A DNA stretch of 64,000 nt from Blastocatellia bacterium (GTDB lineage Bacteria > Acidobacteriota > Blastocatellia > HR10 > J050), in the NCBI GenBank assembly GCA_026985075.1, contig JALSQX010000083.1, positions 50,218-114,217 on the forward strand, written 5' to 3'. The notes beneath the pieces were generated by a model, which did not search any database, was not told the DNA's origin, and was given only the letters and a program-made list of their open reading frames with translations. Positions 37,059-47,700 of the stretch are shown here, in pieces. Position 1 is the stretch's first letter; each line of letters opens with the position of its first letter. The position numbers and the translations under genes were made by a program.

Positions 37059-39359
37059 ATGAGGAAGAAGAAAGCCCAATTGAGACAGGTCGCCGTCATT
37101 GGCGATTATCTCCCTCGGCAGTGTGGCATCGCCACGTTCACCACCGATTTGTGTGAAGCGTTGGCCGCCGAATATCGGGAGGTGAACTGTTTTGCTCTCG
37201 CGGTGACGGATACGGAGGAGGGGTATGCCTATCCTGAGCGCGTTCGATTCGAGCTCATCGAGAATGAGCTTCCCTCTTATCGCCGGGCCGCCGACTTTCT
37301 GAATATCAATGGCGTCGACGTCGTGTGCGTCCAGCATGAGTACGGCATTTACGGTGGTCCGGCTGGGAGCCACATTCTGGCGCTGCTCGGTGATCTGCGG
37401 ATGCCCGTCGTCACGACGCTGCACACCATCCTTCGCCAACCGAATCCTCATCAACGAAAAGTCCTCGAGGAACTGGCCACGCTCTCGGATCGCCTGATCG
37501 TGATGAGTCGGCGAGGCGCCGCCTTCCTCCAAGAGGTCTACGCCATCCCTGAGGAGAAAATCGACATCATCCCCCATGGGATTCCTGATGTCCCCTTCGT
37601 AGACCCCAACTTTTATAAGGACCTGTTCGGCGTGGAAGGACGACTGGTTCTGTTGACCTTTGGATTGCTCTCGCCGAACAAAGGCATCGAGGATGTGATC
37701 GAGGCACTCCCCACCATTTTGGACCGGTATCCCAATGTCGTCTATATCGTGCTCGGCGCCACTCACCCCCACATCAGGCGAATGGAGGGAGAAACCTATC
37801 GTCTCTCTCTGCAGCGGCTCGCGCGGGCTCGAGGCGTCGAGCGGAACGTCGTCTTTCACAATCGATTTGTGAGCCTCGACGAGCTGATCGAATTCATCGG
37901 AGCGGCAGACATCTATATCACGCCTTACTTGAACCGCGAGCAGATTGTCTCAGGGACTCTGAGTTATGCCGTGGGAGCGGGGAAGGCCGTCATTTCGACG
38001 CCCTACTGGTATGCCGAGGAACTGCTGGCCGAAGGGCGAGGCCTGCTCGTTCCATTCCGCGATCCCGCGGCCATTGCCGAGAAGGTCCTCTATCTGCTCG
38101 ATAATGAAGCCGAGCGGCACGCCATCCGCAAACGGGCCTATCTCCATGGGCGAGAGATGATCTGGTCTAAGGTCGCTCGCCGATATATGGAGAGCTTCGA
38201 GCGCGCTCGCCAGGAGCGCATCAGTTCTCCGCGTCTCCTGTTTGCCGTTCGAACGGTCGATAAATGGCCGGGCGAACTGCCGCTGCTGAAGCTCGACCAT
38301 TTGCGGCGCTTGACCGATGACACCGGGATACTGCAGCATGCCAACTTCTCCGTGCCCAACTATAATGAAGGATATGCCACCGATGATAATGCCCGGGCGC
38401 TGATTGTGGCTGTCCTCTTGGAGCAGCTCGGCGTGGCGGCGGCCACCGAAGTGGAGAACCTCGCCGTGCGGTATCTCTCTTTCCTCTGGTATGCTTACAA
38501 TCCGGAAGTGGGGCGATTTCGCAACTTCCTCTCCTATGATCGTCGGTGGCTGGAGGACGTCGGCTCTGAGGATAGTCACGGACGCGCGCTCTGGGGATTG
38601 GGCACCGTGGCCGGTCGCACTCAGAATCCTCGGCTTCGCCATTTCGCTGGCCGATTGTTCCAGGAGGCGCTGCCAGCGGCGGTGAATCTGAGTTACCCGC
38701 GGTCCTGGGCTTTCACCCTCATCGGCATTCACGAGTATCTGAAGCAGTTCTCCGGAGATCGTGGGGCGCAAAATACACTGGGAGAACTGGCCGAGCGGTT
38801 GCTGCAGTTGTATCGTTCTCACCGTTCGCCGGATTGGCCCTGGTTCGAAGATATGCTCACCTACGCAAATGCCAAGCTCTCTCATGCGCTGCTCGCTTGT
38901 GGGCATCGGATGTCGCGGAAGGATATGGTCCAAGCGGGTCTGCACTCCCTCGAGTGGCTGGCCCGCATTCAGTGCGCCGACGATGGGCACTTCGTCCCCA
39001 TCGGGTGCCATGGGTTCTATCGTCGAGGAGGGCCGAGGGCGCGCTTCGATCAACAGCCGATCGAAGCGCAGGCCATGGTCTCAGCATGCCTGGAGGCACA
39101 TCGGATCACCGATGACGAGCGGTGGCTCAAAGAGGCACAACGCGCCTTCGAGTGGTTCCTGGGGCGCAACGATCTGGGCCTGCCGCTCTACGATCCCGGC
39201 ACTGGTGGATGTCGAGATGGATTGCAACCCGATCGTGTCAATCACAATCAGGGTGCCGAATCGACGGTCGCCTTTCTCCTCTCGCTGTTAGAGATGCAGT
39301 TGGCCGAACAGGTGCTCGATCCCGCAAGAGGTGAAATCCTGTATGAACTACCCCAATGA
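37059..39359 (+). CDS. GT4-family glycosyltransferase fused to an alpha-helical toroid domain
   Basis: A 766-residue protein. Residues 1-390 form a GT-B glycosyltransferase: the donor-side sequence IGDYLPRQCGIATFTTDL, then QHEYGIYGGPAGSHILALL, LLTFGLLSPNKGIEDVIEA, and the family acid segment YLNREQIVSGTLSYAVGAG. Residues 400-760 resemble an (alpha/alpha)6 barrel with repeats such as GYATDDNARALIVAVLLEQL and HGRALWGLGTVAGR. ATG 37059 is supported by GGAGGG six bases upstream; longer in-frame starts (36963, 36795) lack ribosome sites. It overlaps the GH130-type gene, suggesting joint synthesis or phosphorolysis of a mannose-containing glycan. Confidence 0.85.
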   Translation: MRKKKAQLRQVAVIGDYLPRQCGIATFTTDLCEALAAEYREVNCFALAVTDTEEGYAYPERVRFELIENELPSYRRAADFLNINGVDVVCVQHEYGIYGGPAGSHILALLGDLRMPVVTTLHTILRQPNPHQRKVLEELATLSDRLIVMSRRGAAFLQEVYAIPEEKIDIIPHGIPDVPFVDPNFYKDLFGVEGRLVLLTFGLLSPNKGIEDVIEALPTILDRYPNVVYIVLGATHPHIRRMEGETYRLSLQRLARARGVERNVVFHNRFVSLDELIEFIGAADIYITPYLNREQIVSGTLSYAVGAGKAVISTPYWYAEELLAEGRGLLVPFRDPAAIAEKVLYLLDNEAERHAIRKRAYLHGREMIWSKVARRYMESFERARQERISSPRLLFAVRTVDKWPGELPLLKLDHLRRLTDDTGILQHANFSVPNYNEGYATDDNARALIVAVLLEQLGVAAATEVENLAVRYLSFLWYAYNPEVGRFRNFLSYDRRWLEDVGSEDSHGRALWGLGTVAGRTQNPRLRHFAGRLFQEALPAAVNLSYPRSWAFTLIGIHEYLKQFSGDRGAQNTLGELAERLLQLYRSHRSPDWPWFEDMLTYANAKLSHALLACGHRMSRKDMVQAGLHSLEWLARIQCADDGHFVPIGCHGFYRRGGPRARFDQQPIEAQAMVSACLEAHRITDDERWLKEAQRAFEWFLGRNDLGLPLYDPGTGGCRDGLQPDRVNHNQGAESTVAFLLSLLEMQLAEQVLDPARGEILYELPQ

Positions 39360-40317
39360 TCATCACGAGATCCTGTTTCACCGACATCCGAAAAATCCCA
39401 TCCTCACCGCCGCCGATTGGCCTTACCCGGCGAATTCGGTTTTCAATCCCGGGGCGACGCTGCTGCCGGACGGGACTACGCTGCTCCTCTGCCGGGTGGA
39501 GGATCGACGTGGTCATTCCCACCTGACGGTGGCCCGATCCCCCAACGGTGTGGACCGGTGGGATATCGATTCCCGCCCCACACTGGAACCCGATCCAGAG
39601 AACTATCCCGAGGAAGCTTGGGGCATCGAAGATCCCCGCATCACCTACGTCCCTGAGTTGGGCCGGTACGTCGTCGCTTATACCTCCTATTCACATGGGG
39701 GGCCGGGCGTCTCTTTGGCCTTGACCGAGGACTTTCAACACTTCGAGCGTTTGGGGGTCGTCCTCCCTCCGGTGGATAAAGACGCCGCTTTGCTCCCTCG
39801 ACGCATCGGCGGCCGTTGGGCGATGATTCATCGGACGGTCGGCCCGCTGGGAGCGCACATTTGGATGTCTTTCTCGCCCGATTTACGGCATTGGGGCGGC
39901 CAAAGGCTCATCCTGGAGGCCCGACGCGGCGCTTGGTGGGATGCGGAGAAGATCGGTCTGGGCCCACCCCCCATTGAGACGCCGCGAGGCTGGCTCGTCA
40001 TCTACCACGGTGTGCGAAGGACGGTGTCCGGAGGAATCTATCGTCTCGGATTAGCCCTGTTTGATCTGGATCGACCCGAGCGCTGCCTCCTTCGGGGCGA
40101 TGCCTGGGTCTTCGGGCCCGAAGCTCCCTATGAGCGCTTCGGCGACGTGAATAACATCGTCTTCCCCTGTGGATATACGATCGGCGCCGATGGCCAGACG
40201 CTCAACCTCTACTATGGCAGCGCCGATACCTGCGTGGCGCTGGCCACTGGCCATTTGCCCGCGCTCCTGGATTGGCTCGATCGTCATGGCCGCCCACCTG
40301 GCGCCGATGAAGGCTGA
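39343..40317 (+). CDS. GH130-type glycoside phosphorylase
   Basis: A 324-residue five-bladed beta-propeller protein. Family segments are NPILTAADWPYPANSVFNPG, GATLLPDGTTLLLCRVEDRRG, EAWGIEDPRITYVPELG and the phosphate-side ARRGAWWDAEKIGLGPPPI. GH130 enzymes split beta-mannosides with inorganic phosphate. The start overlaps the preceding GT4 gene by 17 bases; a GTG four codons earlier is possible. The pairing predicts one enzyme that builds and one that releases mannosyl units. The exact linkage is unknown. Confidence 0.9.
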   Translation: MNYPNDHHEILFHRHPKNPILTAADWPYPANSVFNPGATLLPDGTTLLLCRVEDRRGHSHLTVARSPNGVDRWDIDSRPTLEPDPENYPEEAWGIEDPRITYVPELGRYVVAYTSYSHGGPGVSLALTEDFQHFERLGVVLPPVDKDAALLPRRIGGRWAMIHRTVGPLGAHIWMSFSPDLRHWGGQRLILEARRGAWWDAEKIGLGPPPIETPRGWLVIYHGVRRTVSGGIYRLGLALFDLDRPERCLLRGDAWVFGPEAPYERFGDVNNIVFPCGYTIGADGQTLNLYYGSADTCVALATGHLPALLDWLDRHGRPPGADEG

Positions 40318-40844
40318 GAGCGACCAGGGAACGGGGCATCCAGAACTTCTGGGATCGGAGGGATGGGATCACACCACCCTCAGAGCGCGCCGGTGGCCTC
40401 AATGATGAACCGTCCATGACCATTTTGCGGCGCGACTATCAGCAGTTGATGGGAGCGCGTTCGTTCCGATAAGTGCACTACCCATTCGCGGTTCGTGGGA
40501 CAACGCCCGCCACGAACGATGAACATGGAGCTGTCGAGATCGCCGAGGCCATAGGGTCCCTTTCCTCTGCAGTGACTTCTCATCGACATCAGGCCGTGGT
40601 CTCGGGAGGAGCACTCGGCCCGGGTGAATGAGGATGGAACGCGAGCCGACAGCGCGCAAGGGGCCATCTTGCGCTACCTTATTTCATCGGAATCACTCAT
40701 GGCTTGGCGAGCCATACGGTTAAGGATCATGAAGTCGGGTACCCGGCCAGCTTGCACCACCTTATTTTTCACAAGAGATCCTGCTTCCCTGAGGTTATGG
40801 TTGGCATCCATCCAGAACGCACAATTCATGCTCGGTTAGTGCGA
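40318..40844. other. spacer without genes between GH130 and the sigma-54 activator
   Basis: More than 500 bases with only inconsistent short frames. A hairpin GCGCAAG-GGGCCAT-CTTGCGC (40654-40674) is present. The right end leads into the regulatory elements of the activator gene. Confidence 0.5.
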
Positions 40845-40845
40845 T

Positions 40846-40869
40846 GACAATTTTGTCTGGTGTTGACAA
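40846..40869. promoter_or_regulatory. GACAA half-site array upstream of the sigma-54 activator gene
   Basis: The palindrome GACAATTTTGTC (40846-40857) is followed after 7 bases by a further GACAA (40865-40869) that overlaps the -35 box. The same layout, with 8 bases, occurs before glnA. This is a candidate operator for autoregulation. Confidence 0.6.
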
Positions 40870-40892
40870 ATGAAGAGACGTTTTTGTATGAT
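40863..40892 (+). promoter_or_regulatory. sigma-70 promoter of the sigma-54 activator gene
   Basis: Perfect TTGACA, 18-base spacer, TATGAT; the ATG follows 30 bases later. Confidence 0.7.
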
Positions 40893-40921
40893 CACAGCTA
40901 TATTTCATTGGAGATCGTCGA

Positions 40922-42454
40922 ATGAATACTGGAGAGATACAAAAATTGTCAACTTTGCTGGAGATCAGCCAGACGTTGGGTTCGACGCTCAATTTGAAAT
41001 CCTCGCTGGCTCGCGTCTTGGAGATTCTGGAAGCCAATCACGGCACGCTCAGTGGGGCCATCATGCTGCTCGATGAGGAGGCGGGAGAATTAGCCATTGA
41101 GGCGGCGACCGGGATCAGCTGGCAAGCGACGCATCGAGCCAAGTACCGGTTGGGCGAGGGGATCACCGGGCGAGTGGTGGAGAGCGGAAAGCCGGTGGTC
41201 GTGCCGCAGGTCAGTCGCGAGCCGCTGTTTTTGAATCGCACGGGCGTGTGGAAAGAGTCGGGTCGGGAGGAGATGACATTCATTTGCGTCCCCATCACCG
41301 TGGATAATCGCACGGTGGGTGCGTTGGGAGTGAATCTTCGATACAAAAGGGATCGGGATTACGATCGCTCGGTCAAGTTCTTGGGCATTGTGGCATCGAT
41401 GATCGGTCAGGCTGTGCGCATACATCGGCTCATTGAGGCCGAGCGACAACGGCTCCTGGCCGAGAATATGCAACTGCGCAAGGAGTTACGAGAGCGCTAC
41501 GATTTTCGCAACATCATCGGTACCAGCCGCCAGATGCGACAAGTCTACGAGCAGGTGGCGCAGGTGGCTCCCACCAACACGACGGTGCTCATTCGTGGGG
41601 AATCGGGGACGGGTAAGGAGCTGATCGCTCACGCCATCCACTATAACTCGCCGCGGGCCGACAAGCCGTTCGTCAAGGTGAGCTGTGGAGCGTTGCCCGA
41701 GAGCCTCATCGAATCGGAACTGTTCGGCTATGAACCGGGCGCCTTCACCGATGCCCGCACGCGGAAAAAAGGGCGATTCGAACTCGCTCATGGAGGGACG
41801 TTGTTTCTGGACGAAGTGGGCGAGTTGAGCCCTTCGACTCAAGTGAAACTGCTCCGCGTCCTGCAAGAACGCGAGTTCGAGCGATTGGGGGGGGTGGAGA
41901 CGATCAAGGTCAATGTGCGGTTGATCGCCGCGACGAATAAGGATCTGGAAGCGGCCATGCAGCAGGGCAAGTTCCGACAGGATCTTTATTATCGCCTGAA
42001 CGTGTTCACCATCTATCTGCCGCCGCTCAGAGAACGGGGCTCCGATATTCTGTTGCTGGCCGATCACTTCGTACAAAAGTACGCCGCCGAGCATGGCAAG
42101 GACGTGCGCCGCATCTCCACGCCCGCTATTGATATGCTCATGAGCTATCACTGGCCAGGAAATGTGCGCGAGCTGGAAAATTGCATCGAGCGGGCCGTCT
42201 TGCTGTGCGAAGGTGGAGTCATTCACGCTCATCACCTGCCCCCCTCGCTGCAAACGGCCGAATTGTCCGGGACGTTGCCGCGATTATCCCTCTCGGCGGC
42301 CGTGGAGGGCTATGAGAAGGACCTCATCCTGGACGCTCTGAAAACAGCTCGCGGGAATCAGGCCAAGGCCGCGCGGCTGCTGGATACCACTGAGCGGATC
42401 ATCCGTTATAAGGTCAAAAAATATGGCATCGATTGCTCCCGCTTCAAGACGTGA
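40922..42454 (+). CDS. sigma-54-dependent GAF/AAA+/Fis transcription activator (NifA-like)
   Basis: A 510-residue protein in three parts. An N-terminal GAF sensor covers about residues 20-165 ([20 protein letters not shown]). The AAA+ activator domain has Walker [17 protein letters not shown] near residue 230, the sigma-54 contact loop GAFTDA, Walker [11 protein letters not shown] and [17 protein letters not shown]. The C-terminal Fis-type helix-turn-helix is [19 protein letters not shown]. It remodels sigma-54 polymerase at enhancer-bound sites. The next gene, glnA, has a sigma-54 promoter with upstream sites, so glnA is the likely target. NifA-like architecture does not imply nitrogen fixation; no nif genes are present. 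Confidence 0.93.
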   Translation: MNTGEIQKLSTLLEISQTLGSTLNLKSSLARVLEILEANHGTLSGAIMLLDEEAGELAIEAATGISWQATHRAKYRLGEGITGRVVESGKPVVVPQVSREPLFLNRTGVWKESGREEMTFICVPITVDNRTVGALGVNLRYKRDRDYDRSVKFLGIVASMIGQAVRIHRLIEAERQRLLAENMQLRKELRERYDFRNIIGTSRQMRQVYEQVAQVAPTNTTVLIRGESGTGKELIAHAIHYNSPRADKPFVKVSCGALPESLIESELFGYEPGAFTDARTRKKGRFELAHGGTLFLDEVGELSPSTQVKLLRVLQEREFERLGGVETIKVNVRLIAATNKDLEAAMQQGKFRQDLYYRLNVFTIYLPPLRERGSDILLLADHFVQKYAAEHGKDVRRISTPAIDMLMSYHWPGNVRELENCIERAVLLCEGGVIHAHHLPPSLQTAELSGTLPRLSLSAAVEGYEKDLILDALKTARGNQAKAARLLDTTERIIRYKVKKYGIDCSRFKT

Positions 42455-42488
42455 TCCCGCAGTCCGCGATTCGATCATTTATGAAGCC

Positions 42489-42513
42489 GACAATTTTGTC
42501 AGATAAATGACAA
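42489..42513. promoter_or_regulatory. enhancer-like site upstream of glnA
   Basis: GACAATTTTGTC (42489-42500), 8 bases, then GACAA (42509-42513). It also contains TGT-N10-ACA (42497-42512), the published NifA upstream-activator form, about 110 bases before the sigma-54 promoter. Confidence 0.6.
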
Positions 42514-42620
42514 CATTCTTCCACTTCTGTCCATTCTACGCGCGGGGAGTATTCCGCGGATCCCTCGCTAACGCTCTCATAATCAATAAATTACATTTTT
42601 CACTGCGCATCTTCCCTATC

Positions 42621-42636
42621 CGGCACGCGAATTGCA
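42621..42636 (+). promoter_or_regulatory. sigma-54 (-24/-12) promoter of glnA
   Basis: CGGCACG-N4-TTGCA matches the consensus TGGCACG-N4-TTGCW at nearly every position, with the invariant GG and GC ten bases apart. It lies 57 bases upstream of the glnA ATG. Confidence 0.85.
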
Positions 42637-42692
42637 ATAGTGAGAATGCCACGTGAGTGGTGCAATTCTAAGGAGGCGTCAAGTGTGACATT

Positions 42693-44099
42693 ATGGGGAG
42701 TTCGGATTTACTGAAGTTCGTCAAAGATGAAGGCATCGAATATGCCGATATTCGGTTCACCGATTTGCCCGGTCAGTGGCATCATGTCACCATTCCCATC
42801 GAGGAATTGACGGAAGAGGCCTTGGAGGAGGGGATTGGGTTTGATGGTTCGAGTTTGCGCGGTTGGGCATCGATTCACGAGAGCGACATGCTCCTTCGGC
42901 CGGATGCCGGTCGGTACTGGATTGATCCGTTCATCAAACGCAAGACGGTGTGCCTGATCGCCGACGTCATCGATCCTCTCACCAAGCAGGACTATCTGCT
43001 CGATCCTCGAGGGGTCGCGCGTCGCGCCGAGGCGCATTTGCGTCAAACGGGGATCGCCGATACGGCGTATTTCGGTCCCGAAGCGGAATTCTTTGTCTTC
43101 GACCGGATCGCCTACCACGCTGATGTCGACTCGGCGGGGTATAAGATCGAGAGCGAGGAAGCCATCTGGAGCAGTCGCGACCAGGCCAATGGGGGCTATC
43201 AGATCCGTCACAAGGAGGGGTACGTGCCGTTGCCGCCGCTGGATCGCCTGCATGACTTTCGCACCGAGGTGGCCAATCATCTCAAGCAGGTCGGTATCCA
43301 GGTCGAATGCCATCACCATGAGGTGGCTACTGCCGGACAGGGCGAGGTCGACATCCGCTACGCGAGTCTGGTGCAGACGGCCGATAATCTCATGCTCTTC
43401 AAATACACGGTCAAGAATCTAGCGCGCCAGTTCGGCAAGACGGCGACGTTCATGCCGAAACCGCTGTTTGGCGATAACGGCAACGGCATGCACACGCATC
43501 AGAGTCTCTGGAAAGACGGGCAGCCGCTGTTTGCTGGCGAGGAATATGCTGGGTTGTCCAAGACGGCGCTCTACTACATTGGCGGGCTTCTCCGGCACGC
43601 GCCGGCCATTGTGGCCTTCGCCGCGCCGACCACCAATAGCTATCGCCGGCTCGTTCCGGGATTTGAAGCTCCGGTCAATCTGGCCTATTCGCGGCGCAAT
43701 CGGTCGGCGGCGGTGCGCATTCCCATGTACTCAGCCAGCCCCAAGGCCAAGCGGTTAGAGTTTCGCCCACCGGATCCCAGTTGTAATCCCTATCTGGCGT
43801 TCTCGGCGATGCTCATGGCGGGACTGGATGGCATTCGCAACCAGATCGATCCTGGAGATCCCTTGGACAAGGATATTTACGACCTGAGCCCCGAGGAGCT
43901 CAAGAATGTACCCAGCCTGCCCGGCTCGCTCGAAGATGCCATTCGCGCCTTGGAGCAAGATTATGAGTTCCTGCTGGCCGGAGACGTCTTTTCTGAAGAA
44001 TTGATCGAGCGGTGGATTCGGTACAAGCGGGAGAATGAGATCGATGTCGTGAGGATGCGGCCCAGCCCGGTAGAGTTCACGCTCTACTATGATATCTGA
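42693..44099 (+). CDS. glnA: type I glutamine synthetase
   Basis: A 468-residue GSI, the usual length. Seen are [19 protein letters not shown] at the beta-grasp/catalytic boundary, [12 protein letters not shown] (metal ligands), [17 protein letters not shown], the ATP-site region [20 protein letters not shown] and [20 protein letters not shown]. The tyrosine of the adenylylation loop is present ([11 protein letters not shown]), although no glnE is in the window. It makes glutamine from glutamate, ammonia and ATP. AAGGAGG lies 15-16 bases upstream of the ATG, somewhat far. Expression should follow the sigma-54 activator upstream. Confidence 0.97.
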   Translation: MGSSDLLKFVKDEGIEYADIRFTDLPGQWHHVTIPIEELTEEALEEGIGFDGSSLRGWASIHESDMLLRPDAGRYWIDPFIKRKTVCLIADVIDPLTKQDYLLDPRGVARRAEAHLRQTGIADTAYFGPEAEFFVFDRIAYHADVDSAGYKIESEEAIWSSRDQANGGYQIRHKEGYVPLPPLDRLHDFRTEVANHLKQVGIQVECHHHEVATAGQGEVDIRYASLVQTADNLMLFKYTVKNLARQFGKTATFMPKPLFGDNGNGMHTHQSLWKDGQPLFAGEEYAGLSKTALYYIGGLLRHAPAIVAFAAPTTNSYRRLVPGFEAPVNLAYSRRNRSAAVRIPMYSASPKAKRLEFRPPDPSCNPYLAFSAMLMAGLDGIRNQIDPGDPLDKDIYDLSPEELKNVPSLPGSLEDAIRALEQDYEFLLAGDVFSEELIERWIRYKRENEIDVVRMRPSPVEFTLYYDI

Positions 44100-44159
44100 G
44101 CGTTTCGTGTCCGTGGCGCTTATGTCAAGTGCCATGGTTTTACGCCGAGGGAGGTAATG

Positions 44160-44375
44160 ATGGTGACGAAGGAATATGGTGAAGTGATGCGGTTTCTTCT
44201 TCACTTCCGCGAGCAGTATGAGACGGAAGAAGAATACCGGCAGTTTCTATTGCAGGCGGTGCGCGAGTTGGTTCGTGATCTGCGCGATTTCGATGTGTTG
44301 ATCTCCTTGCAACCGGAGATTCTCCGTCCGACTCGAGCGCTGGCTCGGGTTGGTCAGGGCGGGATTGGCGCATAA
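44160..44375 (+). CDS. small protein between glnA and gltB
   Basis: A 71-residue protein, mostly helical and charged (GEVMRFLLHFREQYETEEEY, then FLLQAVRELVRDLRDFDVL). I do not recognise a family. A good ribosome site (GGGAGG) precedes two ATG codons (44157, 44160) and the second has better spacing. It follows glnA by 60 bases on the same strand, so it is probably co-transcribed and could be a small regulator of glutamine synthetase or of the following glutamate synthase; that is only positional inference. Confidence 0.6.
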   Translation: MVTKEYGEVMRFLLHFREQYETEEEYRQFLLQAVRELVRDLRDFDVLISLQPEILRPTRALARVGQGGIGA

Positions 44376-44585
44376 GTGGGGAGAGTGATGAGTCGAGTGT
44401 GGTCGGAGAGATCGAGGGAGATTGACCATCGGCGGTCCGTCGTCGGGCGTCCGCGGTCTCACGGATCGACGGAGCGAGGTGGCCGAAGTGTCGTCACCGT
44501 TGAGCGATGGGCGACGAGCGATGGGCGACGGGCTAAGCGCAGCGTAACGATTATGATTTCGGCCATGACTCCGGGTGGAGGTGAC
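44376..44585. other. gltB leader region without gene
   Basis: This stretch has no convincing gene. A perfect tandem repeat GAGCGATGGGCGAC occurs at 44502-44515 and 44516-44529. A mini reading frame (ATG ATG GCC TGA at 44588) with ribosome site GGAGGTGA overlaps the first arm of the attenuator. Confidence 0.45.
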
Positions 44586-44655
44586 GGATGATGGCCTGAC
44601 CGCAATGATCACGCCGACGCAAGGCCATCATCCGAACCGGATGATGGCCTTTTTT
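44586..44655 (+). terminator. attenuator-like terminator with competing hairpin before gltB
   Basis: Arm 2 AGGCCATCATCCG (44622-44634) pairs perfectly with arm 3 CGGATGATGGCCT (44638-44650), followed by a T-run to 44655: a textbook intrinsic terminator. Arm 1 GGATGATGGCCT (44586-44597) is identical to arm 3 and could pair with arm 2 instead, preventing termination. gltB starts 47 bases downstream. Confidence 0.85.
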
Positions 44656-44701
44656 GATGGTCGGTGATCGGCCGAGACGGGCGATGAGGAGGCAGAGACC
44701 A

Positions 44702-47700
44702 ATGGTGGCGATCAATAGGAGTGATCGAGTTCGATTCCCTCTTTACCATCCTCGACTGGAGCATGATGCCTGTGGTGTGGGGTTCGTCGCCGACCTCCAT
44801 GGACGTCCCAGCCAGCGCATCGTCCAGATGGCGTTAGAGGCGTTGATCCGATTAGGCCATCGCGGCGCCGCCGACGCCGATGCGGCCACCGGCGATGGCG
44901 CGGGGTTGCTCTGTCAGTTACCGGTGGCCTTTTTCCGTCATGAGATGGCCGGTCATGATGAGGAGATCCCGGAAGCCGCCCCTCTCGCCGTCGGGATGTG
45001 CTTCCTCCCCCGAGAGATTGAGGCTCTGGCGCGGGCTGGTCAGATCGTTCGCGATGTGCTCAAGCGTCGTGGCCTCCGCGTCCTCGGTTGGCGAATCGTT
45101 CCCACCAGAGATGAGGTGTTGGGGAAAAAAGCGGCCGAGACCCGCCCGGAGATTCGCCAAGTGCTCGCGGTTCCTTCCGGGGATGTGGCTGGCGACGAGC
45201 TGGAACGCCTCCTCTTTGTGGCCCGCAAAGAGATAGAGCGACGCTGGCACGAGGTCGGGCTCACCTCTGGGTTCATCTGTTCGCTCTCCCATCGGACGAT
45301 CGTGTACAAAGGATTGCTCAACGCTCGGCAACTGAACCAGTTCTATCCCGATCTCCACGATCCGAACTTCCAGTCCGCTCTCGCCATCTTCCATCAACGG
45401 TATAGCACGAACACGTTTCCCAACTGGTTCCTGGCTCAACCGTTCCGGTTGCTCGCCCACAATGGCGAGATCAACACCATCGAGGGGAACCGCCACTGGA
45501 TGCGGGCGCGCGAGTCGGATATGGAGCGAAGTCTCTGGGCTGGCGAGGCAGAATACGTGAGACCCATCATCTGGGCCGATGGCAGCGATTCGGCCAGTCT
45601 GGATAATGTGGCCGAGTTGCTGGTGCGGTCGGGGCGGGATCTGCTCCACACTATGATGATGCTCATTCCCGAAGCCCACGAGCACGTCCCTCACATGGAT
45701 CCGGCGGTTCGTGCCTTCTATCAGTACCATGAAGGCGTCATGGAACCGTGGGACGGGCCGGCGGCGCTCGTGTTCAGCGATGGCCGGGTGATCGGTGCGG
45801 CGTTGGATCGGAATGGTCTTCGTCCATTGCGCTATGTGGTGACCGATGACGGCCTCGTGATCGTAGCTTCCGAGGTGGGCGTCGCTGACGTGGAGCCGGA
45901 ACACATCGTGGAGAGTGGCCGACTGGGACCGGGACAGATGCTGGCTCTGGATCTTCGCGCCGGTCTCCTGCTGGAGAATGACCTCATCAAAGAGACTATC
46001 GCTCGTCGGCGGCCGTATGGGGCGTGGGTGGAGCGACAGTTACGGGCGTGTCCAGCGCCGATGTTCCAGCCCGCGTCCTCGCTGCCGGCGCAGCGGCGGC
46101 TGCAGCTTCAGCGCGCCTTTGGCTATTCGATCGAAGATTTCAAGTATATCCTCTCGCCCATGTCGCGAGGGGAGATCCCCGTGGGGTCGATGGGGGACGA
46201 TACGCCATTAGCCCCTTTCTCGACAAAACCACGCCTCCTCTATTCATACTTTAAACAGCGATTCGCGCAAGTGACCAACCCGCCAATTGACCCCCTGCGC
46301 GAGAGGCTGGTGATGGCGTTAGAGACCCTCATCGGCCCACGGGCGAATTTCCTCCAGGAGAGCGAAGACCATGCTCGCCTGATCAAGCTGAATAGTCCCA
46401 TCCTGACCGAAAACCAGATGACCTGGTTGATGGATCAGGCGGCCTTTCCCGCCCGGGTGCTGGATGTGACGTTCCCGGTCGAGGACGGGACGGTGGGATT
46501 TCGGCGAGCCCTTGAGGCACTCGGCCAGCAAGCCGAAGAGGCCATCGGGCGGGGAACGGCTCTGCTCGTGTTGAGCGATCGCGCCGTGGGCGCCCGCCGA
46601 GCGGCCATCCCCATGCTCCTGGCGGTGGGGGCCGTGCATCATCATTTGATTCGCCGAGGGTTACGCATGCGCGCGAGCCTCATCGTGGAATCGGCCGAAC
46701 CGCGACAGGCGCACGAATTCGCCTGCCTTCTCGGATATGGCGCCAATGCCATCTATCCCTATCTGGCTTACGACGTGCTGAGCAGCGCCGTCGGCGAATC
46801 CGATGGGACGGCCTTGTCCGAAGCGCTGGAAAAATATGTCCACGCCGTGGAAAAAGAACTCCTCAAGATCATGTCCAAGATGGGCATCTCCACGCTCAGC
46901 GGTTACTGTGGCGCTCAGATCTTCGAGGCCGTCGGATTGGACCGGTCGGTGATCGAGGCCTATTTCACCCACACGCCGTCACTCATTGGCGGCGTGGGGT
47001 TGGATGACATCGCCGCTGACGTGCTCTTCCAGCACCGGTTGGGTTTCGGGCAGGAGAGGATCAAGCTCGAGGATTACGGCTACTACCGGTATCGCCGCGC
47101 TGGCGAGTATCATATGTTCAACCCCGACGTCGTTCGCTCTCTCCATAAGTTCGTCCGTGGCGAAGGGGGACATACGTATCGCGAGTATGCGCGTCGCGTG
47201 CGCGAGCGACCGGCGGCGGCCATACGGGATTTGCTGGAGTTCGCGCCGCGCCAGCCCATCCCCATAGAAGACGTCGAACCGGTGGAGGAGATCGTCAAGC
47301 GATTCTGCGCCGCCGCCATGTCGCATGGAGCCCTCAGCCGCGAGACGCATGAGACCATCGCCATCGCCATGAACCGGTTGGGCGCCAGGAGCAACAGCGG
47401 TGAGGGCGGCGAAGATCCGCGTCGCTATCGACCCTTACCCAATGGAGATTCGGCCAATAGCGCTATCAAGCAGGTGGCTTCGGCGCGGTTCGGCGTGACG
47501 CCGGCCTATCTCATGTCCGCCGATGAGCTGGAGATCAAGATGGCGCAAGGGTCGAAGCCAGGAGAGGGGGGGCAACTCCCAGGCCACAAAGTGACCGAAG
47601 AGATTGCCGCCATCCGTCACTCTGGACCTGGGATCACGCTCATCTCGCCTCCCCCTCATCACGACATCTACAGTATAGAAGATCTCGCTCAATTGATCTA

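Noticed and set aside
44654..44701. Upstream start for gltB
   Set aside because: It would start inside the terminator and place the nucleophile Cys too far from the N-terminus; ATG 44702 has GGAGG and gives Cys24.
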